DNA from: Acidobacteriaceae bacterium
Lineage (GTDB): Bacteria > Acidobacteriota > Terriglobia > Bryobacterales > Bryobacteraceae
DNA: 55,986 nt
Reading direction: 5' to 3'
NCBI GenBank assembly: GCA_020247055.1
Contig: JADCJL010000112.1
Span: forward strand, 1-55,986
Shown here: piece after piece, positions 33,125 through 40,894 of the stretch
Layout: every line of letters begins with the position of its first letter
How positions within the stretch are numbered: the stretch's first letter is position 1
Made by a program: the position numbers and the translations under genes
Notes under the pieces: generated by a model
Databases searched by the model: none
What the model was told of the DNA's origin: nothing
What the model saw: the letters and a program-made list of their open reading frames with translations, nothing else

Positions 33125-33590
33125 CCGGCTGCCGCCGCTGGCCGGGCCGCCCATCGCCTTCTCCTTCACGGACCGCCTCACCATCCGGGGCGTCGAGATG
33201 GACGCCGGCGCCTTCCTGCGCGAGCGCCGCGTCGTGCTCGCCCGGCACCTGCGGGGCAGGGAACTGCGGCGCGTCACCGTCCATGAACTCTTCCACTTTG
33301 TCTGGTGGCGGCTGGGCAACCCGGCGCGCCACTCCTGGGAGGCGCTGCTGCTGGCTGAACGCGCCCGCGGCGAAGCCGGCTGGTCCGCCGAATGGCGCAA
33401 GGCTGCGCTGTCGGAGGCCGACCGCCGCCACCGCACCCGCCGCTGGCGCGAGTACGCCTGCGAAGCCTTCTGCGACTCCGCCGCCGCGCTCTGGGCCAGC
33501 CCCGTGCAATGCACCCTGGCGCCGCGTTGGCTAGCGCGGCGGCGGGCGTGGTTTCAAGCAACCTTGGGCGGTCGGCCGTTATCTATATAA
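33072..33590 (+). CDS. HExxH-containing hypothetical protein
   Basis: A 172-residue protein carrying a zinc-protease-like motif, RVTVHELFHFVWWRLGN (HELFH), and further on REYACEAFCDSAAALW, in which the Glu or Asp could be the third metal ligand. No signal peptide is visible. The N-terminal part (about 1-45) is variable. Such short proteins are known in Acidobacteriota as hypothetical, sometimes annotated as metallopeptidases; I cannot assign a family. The 33072 ATG overlaps the esterase gene by 53 bases; no better start follows before the conserved part. It is followed 22 bases later by the TlpA gene. Confidence 0.6.
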   Translation: MTNSIWEPRSSAPWLSSSRLPPLAGPPIAFSFTDRLTIRGVEMDAGAFLRERRVVLARHLRGRELRRVTVHELFHFVWWRLGNPARHSWEALLLAERARGEAGWSAEWRKAALSEADRRHRTRRWREYACEAFCDSAAALWASPVQCTLAPRWLARRRAWFQATLGGRPLSI

Positions 33591-33591
33591 T
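33564..33591 (+). promoter_or_regulatory. Promoter with perfect TATAAT before the TlpA gene
   Basis: TTGGGC (33564-33569), 16 bases, TATAAT (33586-33591). A CAGGAG ribosome binding site follows at 33598-33603, nine bases before the TTG at 33613. It lies inside the end of the HExxH gene. Confidence 0.5.
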
Positions 33592-33612
33592 CAGAATCAG
33601 GAGTTTTCATAT

Positions 33613-34137
33613 TTGTATCGGTCCATCGTATTGACTGCCGCCCTCGTGGCCTTTCTCACCGGCTGCACGGATGGTCCGGAGCCAGTGCGCGCGGCGGTCA
33701 AACCCGTCAGCACGCGCAAAACCGCCCCGCCCATCGCGTTGAAAGACGCCGACGGCAAGCCGCTCAACCTGGCCGACTACAAAGGCAAAGTGGTGCTGCT
33801 CAACTTCTGGGCCACCTGGTGCGGCCCCTGCAAGATCGAGATCCCCTGGTTCATCGAATTTGAAAAAACCTACCGGGACCGCGGCTTCGCCGTCGTCGGC
33901 GTTTCGATGGACGACGAGGGCTGGTCGGTCGTCAAACCGCACATGGCGCGGAGCGGCATCAACTACCGCATGGTGATCGGCGATGAGCAGACCGCCATGA
34001 AGTACGGGGGCGTGGAGGCGTTGCCGAGCACGTTTTTGATTGATCGCGAAGGCCGCATCGCCGCCGTCCACATCGGCCTGGTCAGCAAGGGAGACTATGT
34101 TAAAGATATCGAGCAGCTTCTCGGCGCGGCTAAGTAG
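33613..34137 (+). CDS. TlpA/ResA-like thioredoxin lipoprotein
   Basis: A 174-residue periplasmic thiol-disulfide protein. The lipobox LTGC (Cys near residue 18) follows a short signal peptide, so it is a lipoprotein. The thioredoxin fold carries the active site NFWATWCGPCKIE and the cis-Pro in LPSTFLIDREGR, with the extra helix-strand insert of TlpA/ResA (SMDDEGWSVVKPHM). Such proteins keep cytochrome c haem-site or other cysteines reduced. The start is a TTG: CAGGAG stands nine bases before it and no in-frame ATG or GTG is available. It overlaps the DsbD-alpha gene by 41 bases. Confidence 0.88.
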   Translation: MYRSIVLTAALVAFLTGCTDGPEPVRAAVKPVSTRKTAPPIALKDADGKPLNLADYKGKVVLLNFWATWCGPCKIEIPWFIEFEKTYRDRGFAVVGVSMDDEGWSVVKPHMARSGINYRMVIGDEQTAMKYGGVEALPSTFLIDREGRIAAVHIGLVSKGDYVKDIEQLLGAAK

Positions 34138-34573
34138 ACTGGCGTTCCTGCTGCCCCTTACGCTCGGCGCGCAGACGGAGCTGCTGACCGTCACAGCCCC
34201 GCCGGTTACCGCGAAGAGGGCTGAACCCTTCGTCTTCAAACTCAATGCGCAGCTCAAAGAGGGCCTGCACTGCAACACCAACAAGCCCAACGATGAGCTG
34301 CTGATCCCCCTGAAGCTGACCATCGACAAGGGCGGCTTCGACGTCGTGAAGATCGACTATCCGGCCGGCAAGAACGAAAAGTACTCCTTCTCCGAGCAGC
34401 CGCTGAACGTCTACACCGGCGCGTTTACGATCTCTGTGACTCTGAAAGCGCGGCCGGGCACCCCCGGCGGCCTCGCCATGGCCGGCGGCAAGCTCCGCTA
34501 TCAGGCGTGCTCCGATACCATGTGCTTCCCGCCGAAGACGGTGGACGTCCGCATTCCGATCGACCTCCGTTGA
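34097..34573 (+). CDS. Stand-alone DsbD alpha (N-terminal) domain protein
   Basis: A 158-residue protein matching only the periplasmic N-terminal domain of the disulfide reductase DsbD. A signal peptide covers about residues 1-24. The immunoglobulin-like fold follows (LNAQLKEGLHCNTNKP; PLNVYTGAFTISVTLKA) with the redox pair in YQACSDTMCFPPKTVDV. In full DsbD this domain hands electrons to targets; here the membrane and thioredoxin parts are absent, but the TlpA gene directly upstream could take that place. The ATG at 34097 has AAGGGA six bases upstream and lies inside the TlpA gene. The stop overlaps the GT9 start (TTGA). Confidence 0.78.
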   Translation: MLKISSSFSARLSRLAFLLPLTLGAQTELLTVTAPPVTAKRAEPFVFKLNAQLKEGLHCNTNKPNDELLIPLKLTIDKGGFDVVKIDYPAGKNEKYSFSEQPLNVYTGAFTISVTLKARPGTPGGLAMAGGKLRYQACSDTMCFPPKTVDVRIPIDLR

Positions 34574-35373
34574 AGACCCTGCTCATCCGGCCCGGCGCGA
34601 TCGGCGACTGCATTGTCAGCCTGCCGGCGCTCGAGCATCTCCGGAGTGAGTACACCGAAGTTTGGGTTCGTTTCGCAAATCAGCCTCTCGTGCGCTTCGC
34701 CGACCGGGTGGACTCGATCACGGCGACCGGTCTGGACCTGGTCGGCATTCAGACGCCGGCGCGGACCATGGACCGCCTCGCGCAGTTTGACCGGATCATC
34801 TCCTGGTACGGCACCCGCCACGAAGAGTTCCGGGCGGCGGTGCGGCATCTGCCCTTCACCTTTTACGACCCGCTGCCGCGCGATGCGGCCCGCCACGCCG
34901 TCGACTTCTACGCCGCGCAGGTGGGGGCACCGGACGGATTGATCCCACGCCTCCCCGTGGGTGAGGTGGCGCGGCGGGAGAGCGTGGTGATTCATCCCTT
35001 TTCGGGTTCGGCGCGGAAGAACTGGCCGCTCGCGCGTTTTCGCGAACTGGCCGCGGCGTTGCCCGGCCCGGTCGAGTGGACGGCCGGGCCGGAGGAGCCG
35101 CTCGCCGAGGCCACGCGTTTTGACGATCTGTACGAGTTGGCCCGCTGGCTGGCCGGCGCCCGCGGCTACATCGGCAACGACAGCGGCATCAGCCATCTGG
35201 CGGCGGCCGTCGGGGTGCCGGTGGTGGCGCTGTTCCGGCACGACAACGCGGCGGTGTGGTCCCCCCGGCCCTCGCATGTTAGACTCGTCAACGATGAAAC
35301 GGAGATCTCTGCTCTCTTTCCTTTGTTTGGCCCTGGTTGGGGCGCTGCCGGGCCTCGCGCAAAAGAAGATTGA
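34570..35373 (+). CDS. Glycosyltransferase family 9 (heptosyltransferase-like)
   Basis: A 267-residue GT9 enzyme, similar to the ADP-heptose:LPS heptosyltransferases RfaC/RfaF. The N-terminal block KTLLIRPGAIGDCIVSLPAL, the phosphate-contacting VVIHPFSGSARKNWPL and the nucleotide-sugar motif GNDSGISHLAAAVGVPVVAL are typical. It is shorter than classic heptosyltransferases by 50 residues or more. It starts with TTG in a TTGA overlap with the DsbD-alpha gene, so the cluster TlpA/DsbD-alpha/GT9 is probably co-translated. The C-terminus overlaps the next gene by 80 bases; the sequence after PSHVRLVND is less conserved and may be an add-on. It probably acts on lipopolysaccharide core or another glycolipid. 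Confidence 0.8.
   Translation: MKTLLIRPGAIGDCIVSLPALEHLRSEYTEVWVRFANQPLVRFADRVDSITATGLDLVGIQTPARTMDRLAQFDRIISWYGTRHEEFRAAVRHLPFTFYDPLPRDAARHAVDFYAAQVGAPDGLIPRLPVGEVARRESVVIHPFSGSARKNWPLARFRELAAALPGPVEWTAGPEEPLAEATRFDDLYELARWLAGARGYIGNDSGISHLAAAVGVPVVALFRHDNAAVWSPRPSHVRLVNDETEISALFPLFGPGWGAAGPRAKED
35280..35285 (+). promoter_or_regulatory. Extended -10 TGtTAGACT inside the GT9 gene
   Basis: TG at 35277-35278, one base, TAGACT, then eight bases to the ATG at 35294. It would give a leaderless or nearly leaderless transcript starting within the GT9 coding region. Confidence 0.4.
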
Positions 35374-36358
35374 GACGATAGCGGGCAACGGGCGGCCAGG
35401 CTACGCCGCTGACCAGATCAACAACCCCTACGGCTTGACCATCGGCCCCGACGGCGCCCTCTACATCTGCGAGATCGACAACCACGTTATCCGCCGGCTG
35501 GACCTGAAGACCGGCGCCCTGACCACCGTGGCCGGCAACGCCCGGCGCGGCTATGCGGGCGACGGGGGCCCCGCTACGGCGGCTTCGTTGAACGAGCCTT
35601 ACGAGATCCGCTTCGATAAGCAAGGCCACATGTTCTTTGTCGAGATGAAGAACCACATCGTCCGGCGCGTGGACGCCAAAACCGGGATCATCTCCACCGT
35701 GGCAGGCACCGGCAAGCCCGGCTTCGGCGGCGACGGCGGCCCGGCCACGGCGGCGCTGCTGCAGCAGCCGCACAGCATTCAGTTTGATCCGGCGGGCGAC
35801 CTGCTGATCTGCGACATCCAGAACCAGCGGATCCGGCTGGTCGAAATGAAGACGGGCCTCATCCGCACCTGGGCCGGGACGGGCGAAAAGAAGCCGACGC
35901 CGGACGGAGCGCCGCTCACGGGCACCCCGCTGTGGGGACCCCGCGCGATTGACTTCGACGCCAAGGGCAACGCTTACCTCGCCCTGCGCGAAGGCAATCA
36001 GGTCTTCCGGATCAACCGCACCACGCAGCGGCTCGAACACCTGGCCGGCACGGGCGAGAAGGGTTATGCTCCCGGCCCCGAACCGGCGAAAACGGCGAAG
36101 TTGAACGGGCCGAAGGGCGTGGCCTGGTCGCGGGATGGCGGGGTGTATCTGGCCGATACCGAGAGCCATACCATCCGCCGCATCGACCTGAAGACCGGGA
36201 TGATCGCCACGGTGGCAGGTGCGGGTTCCCCCGGCGATGGGCCCGAGACCAGTCCGCTGGCCTGCAAAATGAAGCGCCCGCACGGGGTGTACGTCGATAA
36301 GAAGGGTGTGGTGTACATCGGCGACTCCGAGGCGCACCGGGTGCGGCGTCTGCGCTGA
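35294..36358 (+). CDS. Exported NHL-repeat beta-propeller protein
   Basis: A 354-residue protein with a signal peptide (about residues 1-22, LVGALPGLAQ) and at least five NHL-type repeats of about 55 residues. Each has a GxGxxGY/F-gDGGPA block, a GPDGALYI or similar strand, and an NHVIRRLD or IRRIDLKTG strand. Repeats of this type build a six-bladed beta-propeller that binds proteins or carries a Ca-dependent hydrolase site as in SMP-30 relatives. No catalytic residues can be fixed. The start lies in the GT9 gene behind an extended -10 box; the frame is open 58 codons further upstream. It converges on the TPR gene, six bases away. Confidence 0.83.
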   Translation: MKRRSLLSFLCLALVGALPGLAQKKIETIAGNGRPGYAADQINNPYGLTIGPDGALYICEIDNHVIRRLDLKTGALTTVAGNARRGYAGDGGPATAASLNEPYEIRFDKQGHMFFVEMKNHIVRRVDAKTGIISTVAGTGKPGFGGDGGPATAALLQQPHSIQFDPAGDLLICDIQNQRIRLVEMKTGLIRTWAGTGEKKPTPDGAPLTGTPLWGPRAIDFDAKGNAYLALREGNQVFRINRTTQRLEHLAGTGEKGYAPGPEPAKTAKLNGPKGVAWSRDGGVYLADTESHTIRRIDLKTGMIATVAGAGSPGDGPETSPLACKMKRPHGVYVDKKGVVYIGDSEAHRVRRLR

Positions 36359-36364
36359 GGCGAG

Positions 36365-37405
36365 CTACTTCATGACAATCGATTCCGGGTTGGCCTCGCG
36401 CCGTAACTGCGCCACCCGGGCGAAGGCCTGCCGGGCCTCGGCGGCGCGGCCGAGTGCCTGCAGCGCGCGCGCCAGCTGATAGTGAACCGGGGCTTCGCGC
36501 GGGGCGCGCCGGGCCGCCGTTTCGAGTAGCGGCAGGGCGGCGGCGGCGTGGCCCAGCGCCAGATGGGCCTTGCCGAGGTAGTAGGGGGTCCCCCAAAGAT
36601 CGGGGCGGGCCGCGGCCACGGCTTCGAGCAGAGGGATCGCCGGTTTGGGTTCGTTTTGCTGCACGTGCAACGCGCCGAGGAAGTATTGGGCTTCCACCTC
36701 GTTCGGATTCTCGGCCAGGGCCCGGCGCAGGGCGGTGGCCGCCTCGTCGTTGCGGCGGAGGCTGATGAGCGTTTTGCCGGTTTCGAGGGCGTGGCCGGAC
36801 TTTTCAAACGCCGCAAGGGCTTTATCAAACAGAGCGGCGTCGTACCAGACGCGGCCTTCGAGGTAGTGCGCCTGCGCCTCCGGAAGCATGGCGTAGAGCT
36901 TGGCGAGGGTGGCTTCGGCGCGGGGGAGATCCTGCTGCCGGACGTAGGCAAGCGCGAGGAAGTGGTAGACGGCCGGAGTCGGCGGCAGCTGCTCGAGCGC
37001 GGCGCGGGCGGCGGCGACTTCGCCGGTTTGGAGCTGGCAGATGGCGTGGAGTTCGCGCGCCTGCGGGGTGGCCACGCGGGCAAAGAGCGGCTTGGCGGCG
37101 GCGTGATTATCGAGCTTGAGGTAGGCGAGGCCGAGGTTCAGGAGTAGACCGGGTTCGGCGGGGGCGAGGCGGAGGGCGCGCTGGTAGGTATCGATGGCGA
37201 GGGTGGGTTTGTTTTGCCGGGAGTAGAGAACGCCGAGGTTGCCGAGGGCGCCCAGGTTATTCGGTTCGCGGCGGAGGACTTCGCGGAAGGCCGTTTCGGC
37301 CTCGGTGAGCCGGTTGGCTTGGAGGGCGCGGACGGCCGAATCGAAGAGCTGCGGAGTGGTCTGGCCCTGCTGCAGGAGCAGGGCCAGACAGGTGAAGAAG
37401 ACCAT
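36365..37405 (-). CDS. Tetratricopeptide repeat protein
   Basis: A 346-residue protein with about nine to ten TPR units (for example FREVLRREPNNLGALGNLGV; IDTYQRALRLAPAEPGLLLN; ALRRALAENPNEVEAQYFLG; ALQALGRAAEARQAFARVAQ). A short hydrophobic N-terminus (MVFFTCLALLLQQ) is probably a signal peptide. TPR proteins are scaffolds. It follows the TonB-receptor gene at nine bases, so it may help assemble or regulate that receptor, an inference from position. Members next to TonB receptors are frequent in this phylum. Confidence 0.8.
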   Translation of the reverse strand: MVFFTCLALLLQQGQTTPQLFDSAVRALQANRLTEAETAFREVLRREPNNLGALGNLGVLYSRQNKPTLAIDTYQRALRLAPAEPGLLLNLGLAYLKLDNHAAAKPLFARVATPQARELHAICQLQTGEVAAARAALEQLPPTPAVYHFLALAYVRQQDLPRAEATLAKLYAMLPEAQAHYLEGRVWYDAALFDKALAAFEKSGHALETGKTLISLRRNDEAATALRRALAENPNEVEAQYFLGALHVQQNEPKPAIPLLEAVAAARPDLWGTPYYLGKAHLALGHAAAALPLLETAARRAPREAPVHYQLARALQALGRAAEARQAFARVAQLRREANPESIVMK

Positions 37406-37414
37406 GTTCTGAGG

Positions 37415-40400
37415 TTAGAACAGGACCTTGATGCCGAGTTGGATGGTACGGGGATCGCGCGTCGAGTTGATCTGGCCGAAGGTGCCGCGGGTGGCGGCGG
37501 TGGGGACCGTGCCGGGGTTGGGCACGCTCAGACCGGTGTTGACGCCGGCCCACTGCGTTTGGTTGAAGGTATTGAACGTTTCAAAGCGCAGCTGCACGTT
37601 GACGCGTTCAAAGATCGTGGTGGTTTTGATCATCGACACGTCCCACTGCCGGATGCCGGGGCCGCGGAGAATGCCTTCGCCGGTGTTGCCCAGGCTGCCT
37701 TCGGCCGGCCGGGCGAAGGCGAAGACGTTGAAGTAGTCGAGCTCGCTCGGGTTGGGGTTGGTGACGCTGCCGCCGATGTAGTCGGCGCGGGGGCCGCCGC
37801 CGAGGGTGCCGGGGTTGCCGTTCGAGGTGATGGTGAGCGGGGTGCCACCCCAGTAGCGGACGATGCCGTTCATCTGCCAGCCGTTGACGATTCCCTTGAC
37901 GAAGCCGTTGGCGTTGGCGAGCTTAGGCAGTTCGTAGATGAAGTCGACGGTGACGATCTGCTTGCGGTCGAAGTTCAGCAGGCCGTACTCGCGCCGCCGG
38001 TCGAAGGTGTAGGCGAGGGCGTTGGTGTCGCCTTCGTTGACGCCTTGTGCTTTGGCCCAGGTGTAGTTGAAGTTGCCGGTGAAGCTTTTGGCAAAGCGGC
38101 GGGAGACGCGGGCCTGGAGGCCGTTGTAGTTGGACGTGGAGCCGAACTCGGTGAAGTTCACGCTGGCGTAGCCGCGGTAGGGGCGGAGCGCGTTGGCGAC
38201 GCCATTGACGGCGGTGAGTACGCCGGGCTGCAGCGTGGCGCCGAGCGGCAGCTGGTTCAGGTCGCGGCGATACTGCAGGTAGCGGCCGCGGTTGCCGATA
38301 TAGCTGATGTCGAGCGAGGTTTTGGCGCCGATTTCGCGCTGTACGCCGAAGCTCCAGGAGTAGATGGTGGGGATCTGGCCCGCGGCGTCGATGGCGACGA
38401 TGTTCACAGGCGAGCGGCGGCCGCCGGCGATGAGGCCCGTGTTGATGGCATCGACGTTGCCGGCAAAAACGCTGGGCTGGAAGGTGAGCGGCGGGTTGCC
38501 GAGACCGTCGAAGTTGTTGGCATTCTGCCGGATGCGTTCATAGAAGACGCCGCCGCCGCCGCGGATGGAGGTTTTGCCGTCGCCGAACGGATCCCAGGCG
38601 AAGCCGACCCGGGGGCCGAAGTTGTTCCACCGGTGTTGGACGCCGCCTTTGGGCAGGCCGTTGGCCGCGCCTTCCTCGACCATGCCGTTGAACGGGTCGC
38701 CGGCGTTGGGGACGATGGTGCCGAGGGTGAGGCCGCGGTTGAGGTCGATCTGCGCGGCTTTGGCCGGGTCGTAGCGGCGGGGGTCGAAGTAGTTCTGGAG
38801 GAACTTCCCATAAGTGAAGGTGGGACCGAGGTAGGCCCAACGGACGCCGTATTCGAGGGTGAGTTTGCGGTTGACGCGCCAGGAGTCCTGCGCGTAGCCT
38901 TCGATGCCGTAGAAGCGGAAGGAGCCGTAGAAGCGGCCGTTGGTCTGGGTGACCGAGGTGTAGTTACCGATCAGCATGTTGGCGAAGGTGTTGCCGGTGG
39001 AGATCGGATTGTCGGCCGAGTCGCCGAAGTTGAAGCTCATGGCGTCGGTCCAGCTGGGCTGCTGGCCGTTCAGGTTCATGTTGAAAAAGCCGCCGAACTT
39101 GAGGGTATGTTTGCCGATGTTCTTGGTCAGGTTGTCGGTCCAGGTGAACTGCCGGGCTTCCGAGAGCCAGCCGGCGGCGAAGCCGGGGTAGTTACAGCTG
39201 CCGACGCCGCAGTTGAAACGCGGGAAGCGGCTGCGGAGGTTGGCATCGGGGAAGAACTCGGGGAAGGTAAAGCCGAGCGAGGAGCGATCATAGAGGGCTT
39301 TGTTGGCGTCCTCCTGCACGTCGACGAGCTGGGTGAGCCGGTTGTAGCTGAAGATGAACTCGTTGGTGGTGGAGGGCGAGATGACGTTGACGAGGTTATA
39401 GCTCCAGGAGCTGCCGGGCTTGCGGCGGAACTGGGGGAAGACCGGGTAGGGAGTCGAGGCGAAGATGCCGAGGCCCTGCTCTTCGTGATTGGCGTCGTCG
39501 GCCCAGCGGAAGAAGAAGTTGGCGCGGTCGGAGATGGTGTAATCGACGCGGGCTACCTTGCCTTCCTTGTTGAACTGATAGGTGTCCTGGAAGAACGACC
39601 GCACGGTTTCCGGGACGTTGGGCGTGGGCACGGTGCCGGCGTAGTTGGCGCCGGAGAGGACCTTCAGGAAGGCCGGAGCGTTGCGGGCCCATTGGGTGCG
39701 GGGGACGATGTTGCCGGGGTAGGGCTGGCCGCCGATGATGCGGCCGCCGGCTTCGCGGACCACGGTGCCGGGCTGGAAGACCTGGCCGATACGGAAGCCG
39801 GTATCGACGCCCTGGGCCGTGAGGATATTGCCGGCGCGGTAGAGGCGGGAGAGGTCGCCGTTGAGCAGGTCCGGGTGGGGCAGGTCGACGAAGGAGCCGC
39901 CGCTGGGGCGCGTGGCGAGCGTCTTTTCGTAGTTAAAGAAGAAGAAGAGCTTGGGGTCCTGCCGCGTCGAGAATTTGGGAATCAGCAGCGGCCCGCCGAA
40001 GTTGGCGCCGAACTGGTTGAAGCGCAGCTTCTGGGTGGTGCCGGTGCGGTCGAAGGGCTGGCGGGCGTCGAGGGCGTTGTTGCGGAGGAACTCGTAGAAG
40101 GTGCCGTGGTAGTTCTTGCCGCCGGACTTGGTGTTGACCGAGATCATGATGCCGGGGTTGCGGCCGAACTCGGCGTTGAAGGTGGAGGTTTGGACGCGGA
40201 ACTCGCCGACGGCGTCGAGGGAGATCTGCGTGTACTGGCCGTCGTTGGCGCCGACGTCGGTGTTGATGGCGCCGTCGAGGAAGACGTTGTTGTTGGAGCC
40301 GCGGAGGCCGTTGACGTTGAAGGCGTCGGTGTTGTTGAAGGCGAGGCGGAAGTCCGTGCGGTCGTTCGAGACTACGCCTGGCAGGGTGCGCATGAGCGAC

Positions 40401-40846
40401 TGGAAGTCGCGGCCGTTCAGCGACAGGTCGGTGACCTGCTTACTACTGATGGTGAAGCTCTTGTTGGCGGTGGAGGTTTCAACGAGAGGCACTTCGGCTT
40501 CGACCGTGATCGACTCGGTGGTGGCGCCGACTTCGAGCGAGACGCTGCCGAAGTTGAGAATCTGGTTGGTGTCGAGTTGGATATCGGTACGGGTTAGTGA
40601 TTTGAAGCCAGGGGCGGTGAACTTGAGGGTATAGAGGCCGGGCTGGATGTTGCCGAGTTGGAAGCCGCCATCGTCAATGGTGGAGACCTCGCGGACGAGG
40701 ACGGACTTACGCTGGTCGGTGGCGGAGATTTTCGCGCCGCGGATGGCGGCGCCGGATGGGTCGACGAGGGTTCCCTGGATGGTACCGGTTTGGGCGAAGG
40801 CGAGCGAGGCACAAACCAAGACGAGAGCTAACTGTTTAGCGCGCAT
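37415..40846 (-). CDS. Oar-like TonB-dependent outer-membrane receptor
   Basis: An 1143-residue outer-membrane protein. Signal peptide about residues 1-18, then a carboxypeptidase-regulatory-like beta domain (IQGTLVDPSGAAIRGAKISA to about residue 110), a plug domain (LPGVVSNDRTDFRLAF; VNGLRGSNNNVFLDGAINTD) and a long barrel with aromatic-rich strands ending QLGIKVLF. The terminal Phe and strand alternation are usual for barrels inserted by Bam. This is the Oar/TonB receptor type expanded in Acidobacteriota; ligands are likely polysaccharide or peptide fragments. No SusD-like partner is present. The antisense strand has a very long frame that is a shadow. Confidence 0.93.
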   Translation of the reverse strand: MRAKQLALVLVCASLAFAQTGTIQGTLVDPSGAAIRGAKISATDQRKSVLVREVSTIDDGGFQLGNIQPGLYTLKFTAPGFKSLTRTDIQLDTNQILNFGSVSLEVGATTESITVEAEVPLVETSTANKSFTISSKQVTDLSLNGRDFQSLMRTLPGVVSNDRTDFRLAFNNTDAFNVNGLRGSNNNVFLDGAINTDVGANDGQYTQISLDAVGEFRVQTSTFNAEFGRNPGIMISVNTKSGGKNYHGTFYEFLRNNALDARQPFDRTGTTQKLRFNQFGANFGGPLLIPKFSTRQDPKLFFFFNYEKTLATRPSGGSFVDLPHPDLLNGDLSRLYRAGNILTAQGVDTGFRIGQVFQPGTVVREAGGRIIGGQPYPGNIVPRTQWARNAPAFLKVLSGANYAGTVPTPNVPETVRSFFQDTYQFNKEGKVARVDYTISDRANFFFRWADDANHEEQGLGIFASTPYPVFPQFRRKPGSSWSYNLVNVISPSTTNEFIFSYNRLTQLVDVQEDANKALYDRSSLGFTFPEFFPDANLRSRFPRFNCGVGSCNYPGFAAGWLSEARQFTWTDNLTKNIGKHTLKFGGFFNMNLNGQQPSWTDAMSFNFGDSADNPISTGNTFANMLIGNYTSVTQTNGRFYGSFRFYGIEGYAQDSWRVNRKLTLEYGVRWAYLGPTFTYGKFLQNYFDPRRYDPAKAAQIDLNRGLTLGTIVPNAGDPFNGMVEEGAANGLPKGGVQHRWNNFGPRVGFAWDPFGDGKTSIRGGGGVFYERIRQNANNFDGLGNPPLTFQPSVFAGNVDAINTGLIAGGRRSPVNIVAIDAAGQIPTIYSWSFGVQREIGAKTSLDISYIGNRGRYLQYRRDLNQLPLGATLQPGVLTAVNGVANALRPYRGYASVNFTEFGSTSNYNGLQARVSRRFAKSFTGNFNYTWAKAQGVNEGDTNALAYTFDRRREYGLLNFDRKQIVTVDFIYELPKLANANGFVKGIVNGWQMNGIVRYWGGTPLTITSNGNPGTLGGGPRADYIGGSVTNPNPSELDYFNVFAFARPAEGSLGNTGEGILRGPGIRQWDVSMIKTTTIFERVNVQLRFETFNTFNQTQWAGVNTGLSVPNPGTVPTAATRGTFGQINSTRDPRTIQLGIKVLF

Positions 40847-40894
40847 TACTGGTGATGGTACCAGCCCGTACGGGCCGGGGCAATCACCGGGCCG

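Noticed and set aside
37214-40597. Open frame of 1127 codons on the plus strand
   Set aside because: It is exactly antisense to the TonB receptor and consists of Gly/Val/Glu/Asp-rich text produced by the very high third-position GC. It has no motif.
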